A stretch of DNA of 64,000 nucleotides from assembly GCF_042242105.1 (NCBI RefSeq), contig NC_092032.1, positions 12,449,915 to 12,513,914 of the forward strand. The letters are read 5' to 3'. The stretch comes from Pempheris klunzingeri (lineage: Eukaryota > Chordata > Actinopteri > Acropomatiformes > Pempheridae). A program made the position numbers and the translations under genes. Shown piece after piece: positions 50,736 through 62,185 of the stretch; position 1 is the first letter of the stretch; every line of letters starts with the position of its first letter. The notes beneath the pieces were generated by a model. The model searched no databases and was not told the origin of the DNA. It saw only the letters and a list, made by a program, of their open reading frames with translations.

Positions 50736-52058
50736 CAGAGCTCCCACACTGATTTACACTCCGCCCCACCTTCTGACGCCTCAGCGCTGTAAATAATTAC
50801 ATAACCAGCGTCCACAGTTCATGCAAAACATCCTGAACTGTTGCTGTAAATGTGCAAGACAGGACCCATATTTGTCAACACATATTTAACCGTCATTTGC
50901 AACACTGCGGGGTGTGCAGACTTTATTCCAAGGCATTAACGCACAGTAAACACACAAACGACTTGCAACACGCAGTTGGAGCCATGCATTCAAAAAGTCA
51001 CCGTGCACCGGGCAATTTAAAGGAGGACTGCATCCATCCGTCGGCACCTTCATTTAGGTGTGCAGGTGTGGCTCTGGGTGTTTGCATGGACCTTTAACAA
51101 TGATACTGTTTTAAAGGTGGACAGGAGACGCTCGGGCGCCAGCGGCCATCAGGAGGCCGCGTCTCGTCCGTGCAGAGACTCAGACAACTAATTACAACAA
51201 CATGTGACGGAGAGATGCCCACAAGCAGCAGCAATGACAGACAGATTTATTTAATATCATGTAACAGGCAGATATCTGATAAAAGAGCAACGTTGAAACA
51301 TTAAGGCCAGGCAAGCTCTATTTATGTTGCACATTTTATTGTTAATATCCGGGGAAAACTCAATGTGCTTTACATGTTAATTAAAACCGGAAAGAAAATA
51401 GTGTAACAACAAAACAATAAACTCATCATCTTTTTTTCACGTGATCCTAATCATCCATCGTGCAAAAACACAAATTGTATATGCATTGGCAAATTCTTCG
51501 ATAATGTACATATTCATTTTATTATCATTATTATTGTTTCTTCATTAAAGTTATACATGTGGATTCCTACATACAATATCTGATGGTATTTAAGTTTATG
51601 GTGTGTGTGTGTGTGTGTGTGTGTGAAGAGGTTAAGGTCAGGCTATCATTGACAATCAGTCAAATAATGCATCAACCCTCTCTGACCCCTCAGCAATTAA
51701 AGCACAGCAGGTGCACTGAGTGTGCACCCCCGCCTGCCTTCATATCCAAAGTTAAATGCAATATTTCGTTGTTTGTGTTGTTACTCATCTGTGGGTTCAT
51801 GTTTGTTTGGTTGCTAAAACAAATAAAATACAAGGAAATCTGCGCTACTTATTGGTTTTATTTTCTGATCATTTTCCAGCTGGGTCATAATGATGCCACG
51901 CGACAAGCATCCAACCCAAAGGACAGGTTTCTAGAGATGAAAGAAAATCCTCCAAACTGCACAATAGGAGGGGTTTTGTTTCCAGACACCTGCCATCGTC
52001 GATCTACCCACAGCCTTTAGGATCCAAACATTGTTGCATTTCAAAGCCATTTTCAGAC
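50736..52058. other. intergenic between kpna1 and nanos
   Basis: The two genes diverge from this 1.3 kb. A CpG-rich patch lies at 51,120-51,180 and a short TG tract at about 51,600-51,625. No gene is supported. Confidence 0.5.
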
Positions 52059-52072
52059 GTCTATAAATATGA
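52059..52072 (+). promoter_or_regulatory. TATA box of nanos gene
   Basis: TCTATAAATATGAG lies about 55-60 bp before the start codon, which implies a short 5' UTR of roughly 30 bp. Confidence 0.6.
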
Positions 52073-52120
52073 GAAGCTCAAACACACGCGCAAACTCTGC
52101 GCAAACTTTCTGTAGAAACC

Positions 52121-52573
52121 ATGACAACAACGCAAAGACAGAACTCCGGGGACGGCTTCGACATGTGGCACGACTACATGGACCTGGCCAGGCTGCTGGA
52201 GAGGCTGAGGGGTGAGGGGGACCACAGACGCACCGGGGGGACCGAGAAAGAGGACGCAGCGCCGTGGAGCCACATCCAACCCTTTCGGAGGGAGGAGCGC
52301 AAAAGCTCCACCAGTTCAGCCAGCAGCCTGTCGGACACCAGCAGCAGCAGCGGGACTCCCTCAGACTACTGCCGCTTCTGTAAGCAGAACGGGGAGACTG
52401 CGAGGGTGTACCGATCACACAGGCTGAAGTCAGACGACGGGAAAGTGATCTGCCCCATCCTCCGGAGCTACACCTGCCCCATCTGTCAAGCCACTGGGGA
52501 CCACGCTCACACACGCCGGTACTGCCCGCAGGCGCAGCGGCAGGAGGCTGCGAGGAGGTCCAGGTTCTGGTAG
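52121..52573 (+). CDS. nanos2: Nanos-family RNA-binding translational repressor, nanos2-type
   Basis: A single uninterrupted exon encodes 150 residues. The N-terminal FDMWHDYMDLARLLERL (13-29) matches the NOT1-interacting motif that recruits the CCR4-NOT deadenylase. A Ser-rich linker follows. The paired CCHC zinc knuckles are complete: C84, C87, H100, C111 and C119, C122, H130, C135, within CRFCKQNGET and CPICQATGDHAHTRRYCP. It should bind mRNA 3' UTRs with Pumilio and silence them in germ cells. The ATGD-AHT spacing and FDMW motif favour Nanos2 over Nanos3 (ATRERAHT in human) and Nanos1. A polyadenylation signal AATAAA lies near 52,819. Confidence 0.88.
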   Translation: MTTTQRQNSGDGFDMWHDYMDLARLLERLRGEGDHRRTGGTEKEDAAPWSHIQPFRREERKSSTSSASSLSDTSSSSGTPSDYCRFCKQNGETARVYRSHRLKSDDGKVICPILRSYTCPICQATGDHAHTRRYCPQAQRQEAARRSRFW

Positions 52574-54603
52574 TGGACACCGATAGACTGATTGCACTCA
52601 AAAGACTGTACATAATTACAAAGAAATGTTTTAGCCATGCGTTCATGTTTATGTAGTCTGTTACAGGTTCCCAAAGTGTGCAGAAATGTGCAGTTTGAAG
52701 TGAAATGTTTTAATGTTTGAAGTTGGTTTTCTTTTTTGCAATAATATGTTACTGTTGTTCTGCTGCAGGCAGGCTGGAAATGGAAAACTAAGCCTGACTA
52801 CTTCTGTACATTTTAATGAATAAAAATGGTAAAATAGTGCAGTGTTTTCTTGTTTGTGTTTGCATCTAATGCACGAGTGCATATTTTAAAAATGTGTGTT
52901 CTGTGAATGATAGAGAATACACATGATCATTTTTAATTCTATTAGTAATGCTATAAATGATCAACACTGGGTGATTTTTTTGCTCATTCATACAATCCTG
53001 CTATTCTATGTGGTTGGCAAGGGTTTAAAAAGCAACTAGTAGTCTCAAAAAAATGAACCAAAAGCACTTTTTTCCCCCAAAGATCTCAAAATTGTGCCAA
53101 TAAGAATAACTGAGTCAACATACCACTGAAAATATAAATAGGCAAATAAGGTGTTTCATGCTCTATGTGGTTGTCATATGCTGTGTATGTAAAATCCTTA
53201 TCTGTGATTTAACTAGAAGTAAACTAGAGTAAAAAATATAACATCTTCCTCTGAAATGCAGTGAAGAAGTGTGGAAATACTTCTACTAAATAGGATACAA
53301 GCATTTTTAGTAGAGAGTAAATGTACACCACTGGAGAAGTATGACAGAAGATGACAACACAGAGGGAAGAAATTAGGAAAGAGAGGAAGATAGGGGAGAG
53401 ATGTAAACCAAAGAGACACAACAAGGCCCCAGAGCCACAAAAAGACCACAGTCACAACAGACAGAAAGACCATAGACAGTCAGAATGATCACAGAGACAC
53501 AGAAGATGAGAAACAACTATAAAGAGACAAAAAAAGAGATGCAAAAAACTACAAATGAGATGTAGTTTTGAGTCTCTTCCTGTCTTGCTCTCATGCAGGC
53601 AGGGTGTGTGGGCATATACTCACAGTACAGTAACATATCATCTCACAAAGCAAAAAACATGTTATAGGATTTTTTTCTGTTGTTCACCTGCCGAAGTACT
53701 GTGTTGTGGAGAACCTGCACCCACCGTTCTCAAAATACCGCCTGTCCCATGAATGTTCTCCTGCTGGCTGCGGGCTAACATTCCATAAAAGAAAAGAAGA
53801 TTAAGTTGTTCAAAGTAGCAACACTTCACTTTACCATTCATAAAAGATGACCTGATCTCACCTGGGCCACAAACTGATGTGGCTAAATGATAAAGACCCG
53901 TTACCAAACATGACCCACTGGGGCAAAGTCCAGCTTTTATAAATGATTCAAATTATGGAGCTCAGTTATGAAGCAAAGAATCATAAATCATTTTCACTTC
54001 ACTTTGCCACAGATTCATTCAGTCCATATAAAGGACACAAAGAGGAAGACTGCAAACATTGATGATATTAGTTTCAAACTTGTACATGTGCCCGGGGGCC
54101 ATAAAAGCCTCAGTGTTACACAAGCAGCTCTGCTTATAGCAATAAAAGCCCCTGATCAACAGCAGTCTGTGTGCGGCACTGTGACAGCTCCCATCCAGAA
54201 ACACAATAAACGGTAATCAACTGATAAACGGTAATCATATCGGTATCAACTGATCTTATACATAAATTACCTATGGTATATCCAAAGATTCAGACCAAAC
54301 TTGTTATTTTTTATTTATAGCTTAATTTATGTAGCACCTTTAAAAACATAGTTACACAGGGCTTTACAAACAGGGAAAACAGTTGAAACAGTAAAAGACA
54401 GCAGGGTGACAGTGCTTTTATATAGCAACAGGGGAATAAATGAAAAACTAGTAAAAGCAAGAAAAAACAGTGGAATAGGATTAATGCAATAAGATAAAAT
54501 GAAATAAAATAAAACACAATATATCAAATGTTTACTATAAAGCTTTTTTTTTTAATGTAGCACTTATAATGCTTGTATCTTTAGGCAAGTTGACTTATCT
54601 ACA
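52574..54603. other. nanos 3' UTR and intergenic region
   Basis: About 250 bp of nanos 3' UTR, then AT-rich sequence. A purine-rich stretch with repeated AGAGACA units lies at 53,340-53,560. No coding exon is supported; any 5' UTR exon of the membrane gene at 54,604 was not identified. Confidence 0.45.
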
Positions 54604-56722
54604 ATGGGTGAGCACAGAATTAGCCTTGTGATCGCTATTGTGCTGGCACTGCTTTTCTTCATCATCACTATGGCGTTCACTGTTCTGGCAGGGCCAGGAA
54701 TATGTAAGTCCAAGCTTTAATGCTCTGCTTATACACATTATATTGTAGTACAAGATTTAGTCACTTCTAATAAAACTGTGGGAATATTGTCGCATCCTTT
54801 GACCTTTCGAGTGTGTCAGCATAATTCTACACTGTGTCTATTCAGTTGTGTGACTTTTCAGTTTGTGTCCCGCAGATCCATTTTTGGACAGCACAGGCAA
54901 CATTTCAGATGTGTTTGTGACCCAGATCACACCATCAGGATGGACTTTTACCATCTGGTCGATCATTTATGTCTTTCTGGCTGTAGTGCTTGTCTACGTC
55001 TTGTCCGGCATCTTTAGGAAGTAAGTAGATGTTTTTCATATTCATACATCTGCAATAATAAACAACGGTTATTTTTATCTCCTACATTGTATCTGGTGTG
55101 CTCACGTACACACTTACCTCTGTGGGATATTCTTTCCTAAGGAATGCCTATGGTTACGCGTACTGCAGCCCTGCTATTTTGCCACATGGATTTTTTGTTG
55201 CTTGGTGCTTGAATCTGGGCTTTAACACCGGCTGGTTGTTCCTGTGGGACAGAAGGTGAGATGGGACCTTTTTATACGAAACTGAAATCAGTCTTCAGTT
55301 TACTCCACAGTAATGAGAAACCATCTTCAGTTCATTGTTACAGGCAAACAATTGTCAGCAGATTTAGGTGAAAAATGCTAATCCGGCGTGATTGTATAGG
55401 GGACATGTTGAGTAACAGAGTAAAGGAATATTGGAAGGATACTGATTATGCCAGACAGTTAAGACAGTTACAGCTAAGTGCATTTCTCCATATTAGAATT
55501 CTACTATTTTCATGCCTCCTTGGATGGTTTAACGAGTTTTTAGGATTTTTAGTTTCTATGTTTGAAACCAGGGTTTAGACAGTGGAAACAAACTGGTTGC
55601 TCAATATTTGCATATGTACATCAAAAATGTATCTGATGCTCATGGAAAATGGCGAAAACAGAGAGCTTCAGTCCAATGACAGTCCAGGCACTACAAATGT
55701 AAAAACATTCAGTGCTTGATCGCAGTGACGAAATATATATGATCCTATTTTTCATCTCTACCAAAGGTTGATGCCTGCTGCACTGGCCTTCCTCATCCTA
55801 ATCGCCTTGACTAACTATCTCATGATATTCTTCTCCTGCCATGGTCTCCGCAGCTTGTGGCTCCACCGTGTGCTGGTTTGTATCGCAGTAAGAACATGTT
55901 TACCTATAGTACTAATAATAATAATAATAATAATAATGATAGTAATGTTAAAGATGTTGTCCATATGTCTGTATTTAAGCCTTTTCTGTCGTCTCGGCTA
56001 CAGGTGCAGAATGGTGTTTCTATATATGCAACATGGACAACCATTGCATCCCTAGTTAACCTGAACATTGTCCTGACTAATGATGCAAACATGTCCCAGA
56101 TGGACGCTGCCACCGTCTCACTCTCTATTTTGACTGTGGTGCTGTTTTTGTGGTAAGTGCAAAGGCAGAGGTAGAAACACACCACCTTTAATAAGTTCAT
56201 AATGAAACATATCTCTGGAGCAAAGGTGTTGGATCTCACACAGGTTTTTCCTGGAAAACACTGTCCTCAACAAACACGTGAGGTACATTCTCACCATTTA
56301 CCCTGTTGTGATCTGGGCGCTGACGGGGGTGTTCACGAAGAACTATGATGCTGCAGCTCCTACCAGAAATAACATATACATCGGTGAGGAACTTGAACAA
56401 ACATCTTCATCATGTCAAACACATCGCCTGAATGTTTAATTTATTCTTATATCTCACAAATATTGCATTTATCTTTTTTACCATGCAGTTACACGCATAC
56501 AGGAAGTGCAGTAAAGGTCAGGATAATATGCACACTGATGCTTTCCTCTGGTATTTTCTCTCCACCACAGCTGCTCTGTTGGCTATAGCGTGCGTCTTGT
56601 GTGCCGCACGGGTAGTTATGGTCATGTGGAAGTGCATCACAAAGCCAGTTTACAACGATGTCAGCCCAGAGGTCATGTCCCCGATGGAGATTGCTGAGAA
56701 GCAGAAAAAGATATTTAAGTGA
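54604..56722 (+). CDS. multi-span membrane protein, TspO/MBR-like, copy A
   Basis: Exons 54604-54703, 54876-55020, 55142-55255, 55767-55875, 56004-56152, 56244-56383 and 56571-56722 give 302 residues. Hydrophobic segments suggest seven or eight spans: near residues 8-31, IWSIIYVFLAVVLVYVL, FFVAWCLNLGFNTGWLFLW, AALAFLILIALTNYLMIFF, SIYATWTTIASLVNL, LSILTVVLFLWFFL, YILTIYPVVIWAL and LLAIACVLCAARVVMVMW. The motif QITPSGWTFTIWSIIY near residue 50 resembles the FTPxGxxFxIWxxIY signature I recall from long TspO/MBR-related proteins. The C-terminal tail MEIAEKQKKIF is cytosol-like and shared with copy B. Two potential N-glycosylation sites, including GNIS, follow span 1. Function is unknown. The exon 4 donor GTTTGT is weak, but copy B has the same break. 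Confidence 0.82.
55911..55938. repeat. (AAT)n microsatellite in intron 4 of copy A
   Basis: About nine ATA/AAT units within the intron. Confidence 0.9.
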
Positions 56723-58240
56723 AAGTGCTGAATGAATAATTTTATTTCTTGTATCTACGCAGTATTATTTCTGCAATGAGATGTTTGTCACATTTTTCAG
56801 ACAAATTTAAAAATGGTGGCTATTGTTGTTTTTGTTCATACAATTTGACTTTTGTTTTGAATACTGTTGAAAATAAATATTGTTTTCCTAAATGTCATGC
56901 TTTTGTGGAATGATCTGTGGTATGCTACATAAGACATAACAGACACTTCAACTGTTTAATGAAGCAGTACAATAATGTCAGTGGTTGGACACTTGAGATG
57001 CAGGTAATGTCAACATAAAGAATATTGAAGTAAGAAAGGATGTAATGAATAATGTTTAAAATGGATGACAGGACGGATCACTGTGTATCTAAAGTGTGTA
57101 TCTATGAATTAAATGAAATTAGGAATTATAGTTCAGTTATAAAATAAAATCAAGGCTACCAACGCTGCACGTTTAACTGCCTCATCTTTATTTACTGTGC
57201 TAACTGGGTCTTTTCCTGTAAGATGCAGTGTTTTTATGTATTGTTTGTTTATGTATTATTACCAGCCTTAGCTTTGCAATAATGACTTTCACTGACCTCC
57301 TCTGAAACTAAAATGAGCTTAAACCCATTTAATTGGAGCTACATACCGTATGGAGAGGCCATCTTTGACTTAAATAGTAGATCACACTGAAAAGAAACAC
57401 GTCCTCCATGTTTGTTTTGGTACAGGAACACGTGATAACTGGTGTTCAGGTGGGATTCATAGGGTCATCAGCCGTTACTAACCAGTAACAGTGGTAACAG
57501 AGGCGGAAACACATTTACTCAAGTGCTGCGTTGATGTACCAATTTGAGATACTTGTACTTCATTTGAGTATTTGCATTTCAGTTTAGAGGCAAATTCTGT
57601 ACTTTTACCTCCACTACAATTGTTTGACAAATATATAGCAGTACCTTTTTTACAAATCAGTTTTTTACATACAAAACACATGAAGAAACTTGATGATCAA
57701 ACATGATTCACTGTAAAAGAAAATGTAACTACCCAATAATATGCAAACACTAAGCTTAAACAGTAGCTGATTTGTCAGTTATCAAAAAAGCGCATGTTTT
57801 CATCATTTAGGTCATTTCTTGTGCCAAAGAGCCTGAAACTTTACATCGTCTCAGCTTCTCAAATGAAACAATTTGCTGCTTTTCCTCCCCTGAAACGAGA
57901 GTAAACCATGAATCGTTTTGAGGTTTGGATTGTTGCTGACAAAGTGAAACATTCGAAGGTGACACTTTGAGCTCTTTGTGTATTTTATGTTTTATCTGTT
58001 TTTAAAGAGTGATATTAGCACTTTAACCAAAGTGAAGAATCTCAATATTTCCACAACCACCATGTTTCATTCATTCAGGATTCACACGTATGAACGTGTT
58101 TCATAATTACAGATCCTGTGGGGGATATTGACAGTCAGTTTTATGATTCTCTGTACTGTGACAGGAATATATATGAGATAAGAGGCGCACGTGATGCCTT
58201 GAGGGTCGTAAACCTTCCTCTTACACAAGTCTTACTACAA
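56723..58240. other. intergenic between the two TspO-like genes
   Basis: Polyadenylation signal AATAAA near 56,872 ends copy A. A degraded hAT-MITE fragment lies at about 57,500-57,620. No other gene is supported. Confidence 0.5.
57500..57620 (-). mobile_element. fragment of hAT-like MITE
   Basis: CATTTACTCAAGTGCTG, TACTTGTACTTCATTTGAG and GTACTTTTACCTCCACTAC match the family of the element at 6,255-6,665, in opposite orientation and internally reduced. Confidence 0.5.
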
Positions 58241-58242
58241 TT

Positions 58243-58320
58243 CTATATAACAGCCAGCGCCCTGTCCACTGGTCCTTCACACTGATGACAAAGCTCACAC
58301 AGAGACGGGCAAAGAAAGGT
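58243..58320 (+). promoter_or_regulatory. TATA box and 5' noncoding exon of copy B
   Basis: CTATATAA at about 58,243 precedes a likely noncoding exon ending GGCAAAGAAAG|GTACCT near 58,319. An acceptor (ATGCAG) just before 58,861 lies ten bases upstream of the ATG. This gives a 5' UTR split by one intron. Confidence 0.55.
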
Positions 58321-58870
58321 ACCTGCTGCTTGACTTCATCTTTATCGTGTGGGCACTCTCCTTTTGTTTTACTGTCAATGTTTTATTGTCCTAGAGGAAA
58401 CTTAGCATGGAGTGGTGGCATGTGGGCCTTTCCTATGTCACACAAGTAGATTTGATTTTCACAGTTTGAGATTTCAACCCTGGACATTTTAATTCTGAGA
58501 ATGATTTTGGTTTTTCTTGTTATGGCGGCAATCTTCAAAAAAAAGGTTAGAAGAAAACTAGTGATTTTTGAAAAACATTGTAGCTCACTGGATTTGTCTG
58601 AATGGCCTCTGTATATGGTAACTAATTATCACACATGCCATAGTTTGAGGCCAGGTTCAACTGCAGCTCATCAGCAATAATATTTGAAAAGCATTACTTT
58701 TCTTCCTCAAGGACACTTAAGCACATTTTCTTAGACTTAAACATCCTTATTTATTCTGTTTATTTTTAAAAAATGCAATGCAACTCTTCAGCATGTTGAA
58801 TATGCTCTATGTTTAATTAAATCTATCTTTTCTATTTTTGAATCATTTTAATTTCATGCAGCAGACCACG

Positions 58871-60773
58871 ATGGGAAAACATGATCCTGGACGTATTGCT
58901 GCAATAGTGGTGTCTGTTGTCGGCTTTGCAATAAGTCTGGTGCTAAATGGTCTTTCTGTGGTTGGAATTGGTAAGTCAGAGCTCCATTAAACATCTGTCT
59001 CTTGTTTATTGTCTTTAACTTGTAGAAGATTTGTTAAGTAAGTAGTATCATGAACAGACACAGTAGGATTGTTGAGAAATCACAAATATCAGTTTAAGAG
59101 GTTGCATTCCTGTCCATTGTGACTCATTATTTTTCTCTCAAGGTCCTTATGATACTACAACAGGAAATGTGTCTGCTGTGTTTGACACCCAGATCACACC
59201 CTCAGGATGGACTTTTAACATCTGGAGCGTCATCTACGTCTGGCTGACAGCTATGATTATCTACATCCTTACGGGACTTTGCAGAAAGTTGCGGCCATTT
59301 TTTTTTGTTGATATTATATATCTTGTTTAAAACCTCAAAATATTGTAACAGTTTCTTTTTTAAAAGGCCAAACCTGAGTTTAACAGAGAGGGCATAATAT
59401 CAGTTTGTGTCTTTGCAGTCCCTTTTTGGGTCACCAGATACGGTACAAGACACATTTAGGAAGTTCAACTGTGCTTCTTTCTTCTTGCAGGAATGGTTAT
59501 GGCTACGTCTACTGCAGCCCTGCAGTGCTGCCTTATGGATTTTTCATTAGCTGGTGCCTCAATCTGTGTTTCAATATCGGCTGGCTGCTAGTTTGGGACA
59601 GAGGGTAAGAGTCCGTATTGGCCAGGGAATCTGACTGAGAAACTTTTCTAAACAGCAACATAAATGTGTGTTTTTTTTCTGTCATACTAAAGACAGATGA
59701 TTGTTGCACTGGCTTTTCTCCTCCTGGTGATCTGCACAAACTACTCCATGATATGCTTCACCTGCCATGGACTTCATATTTATGGAGCCTGGCTAAAGAA
59801 ATACCACAAAGTAGACCTGTGGCTCCTCCGTGTGCTGGTTAGTTGGCAGTTTTTGCATCATTAACTGTGTGTGCTAAGGTGTTAATCTCACACGTGGCAG
59901 GTTAAATGAGTCAGTTTTGATCACATACTGTAAAGAGGTTTAAGTAACATAACACAACTGTTTCTGCAGGTTCAGAATGGTGTGATGATATACACAACAT
60001 GGACAACCATTGCAACACTAATCAACCTGACCATTGTACTGACTTATGATGTCAAAATGTCCCCAGTGGATGCTGCTACCATCTCGTACTCTATTTTGGC
60101 TGTTGTGCTGCTTGTGTGGTAGGTGTCCTTATTAGAGACGTAATGTGAAACAACATCAGCGAGATCCTGAGGCATTGTGTGTGTTTCACAGGTTTGTTTT
60201 GGAAAACTTTCTCCTTGACAAACACATGCGGTACATCGTCATCGTCTACCCTGTTGTGATCTGGGCGCTCTCTGGAAACCTGGACAAAAACTATGACGCT
60301 GAATCACCCAGCCGCAATGGCATCTTCATAGGTAAGACACTGAAGAGACACACATATGATCCTCTCTACAATCTAAACACCAAATTGTCATTAGACTGAT
60401 TTCCTGAATTGTGGCAGGTGGAGGAAATAAACACAATATTAATGGAAAATAATGATTAATTTGCACAACTATGTACTACTTATTGTGACATTCTAATAAA
60501 GTGAATTTATAAGAAGCACATTTGAAACACTGGACCCACTTCAATAAAAATGTTATCTCTCTACCTCCAAGGTATGATTAAATATTACAACAGTTGTACT
60601 AACTGAATTTTCTTTTCTTAGTTGTGCTGCTGGCTCTAGCTTCCGCGCTGTTTGTCGTACGGATTGCTTTGGTGGTTTGGAGACACATCAAACATCCGGT
60701 GTATGCAGACGTCAGCCCTGGAGCCATGGAACCGATGGAGATTGCTCAGAAGCAGAAAAAGATATTTTGCTAA
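58871..60773 (+). CDS. multi-span membrane protein, TspO/MBR-like, copy B
   Basis: Exons 58871-58970, 59143-59287, 59491-59604, 59693-59837, 59970-60118, 60192-60331 and 60622-60773 give 314 residues. Six of seven exons have exactly the lengths and phases of copy A; exon 4 is 36 bp longer and adds 12 residues around YGAWLKKYHKVD. Shared landmarks are QITPSGWTFNIWSVIYVW, YCSPAVLPYGFF, CHGL, VQNG, YATW/YTTW-type TWTTIA, YPVVIWAL, NYDAESP and the tail MEIAQKQKKIF. It is clearly a tandem duplicate in the same orientation, diverged enough to be old. Membrane topology is as in copy A. Transport, sterol, haem or porphyrin binding would be guesses from the TspO resemblance; no ligand can be assigned. 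Confidence 0.82.
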
Positions 60774-62185
60774 GCATTTTTTATGATGCAACACACTGAA
60801 ACCTGATGTCATACATCGCAGAAAATAGTTGTGCAATTGCATGGCATTACTTTGCTTATAATCATGGGGACAAACGTCGTTTTTTTGTTTAATTTTTGAT
60901 AAATTACTAAAAATTCTGGTCACGGACAAGTTCATTGTATAGTTAACAATAATTTAGCTTTTGAACTTTGGCTGACTAACCTCTGAACCTTTTATGGCTC
61001 TTAGCAACATATCAACATATAATCAACATATTGATTGCTAACACAACACATTAGGCTCTGATAAGGCTATTACAACACTACACACTGTGATCATCTGCCT
61101 GTCAGTATATGTGAACTATATATTTTTAAAATAGTTTTAATTGTTTTCCAACTTATTCCAATTCTGATTGAAGATTTCTCGTTTTGTGATATGTATTTGG
61201 AATAAAGTGTAAATTTATAACTGGTTTTAACACTTCAGTAGAGTGGGCTCTTGTATCATGATGCCAACCAGACTATAACAAGAATAGCTTGATTCAAGTA
61301 GATATGTTGCTACTCTAAATGTCTAAAAATAATGGACATTATCAAACATTATTGGAATTCACAGCTGTTGTCTATTGTTTTTCACGGTTAAACTCTTTTC
61401 CAAATGTAAGGTACATACAAACACGTCATGGGTGCTGGGTGAAAAAGCTATGATATTAAAAAATAAAGATGATTTAAGTTAACTTATTATTAGAGATTAT
61501 CAAGTATATGTTCAGTTATCTGTAGCTATACCAATATTTTGTGTGTCCCAGCATTGCATCCTTTGCGATGCTTGCATGGATGCTCATCATCTTTGGTCAG
61601 ATTTAACCACCTGTACCTGCAGGGGGCAGCAACGCAACACGCCAACTTCGAGCCCACTCGCAGTCTGCCGGAAAATAAAATGTAGAAGAAGAACATCCTG
61701 ACATTTTAATTTCTTCCCTGAGCTTTGTCTGTCAGGCAGCAAGTCCATGACAACACAAGTCTTTTCCCTCAAGCAGGAAGCGGTCAAGCGGTCAAATATT
61801 GACGGTTCTGCCTCTACTTTTATTGTACTGAAGTTTATGTTATAGTTTTACGGCGCAGTCTGGAGCAACAACGCTGCCTGAGAGTCTTCACCCAGGGCCA
61901 TAGTCATCAGCTCTACGAACGCGCGGGATATTTACAAATAGTCAACAGCGCCATTGTTTTACAGACGCTAACGTTGGATATCAAATGGGCGAAACAGCTG
62001 TTTCACCAACTTTTACACAATTATATACATATGCCTAACCTGATTCTCAGAGGGCGGGTTCAAATAAATGCATCCAAGGAGCTAACCGAATAAGAGCAGT
62101 TAATGTTAGCCTGAGTCTCGCTGTTAAAACTGTCGTCCAGCTAACGTTGCCGTTAGGCGACAGGCACTACGCACTACTAGCATAA
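60774..62185. other. intergenic and promoter of the last gene
   Basis: Copy B's 3' UTR has an AATAAA near 61,201. GC-richer sequence from about 61,850 to 62,180 with CpGs probably holds the promoter and 5' UTR of the gene starting at 62,186. No other gene is seen. Confidence 0.5.

Noticed and set aside
52053-52646. 197-residue minus-strand ORF opposite nanos
   Set aside because: It is an antisense shadow of the GC-rich nanos coding exon. The plus frame carries intact zinc knuckles.
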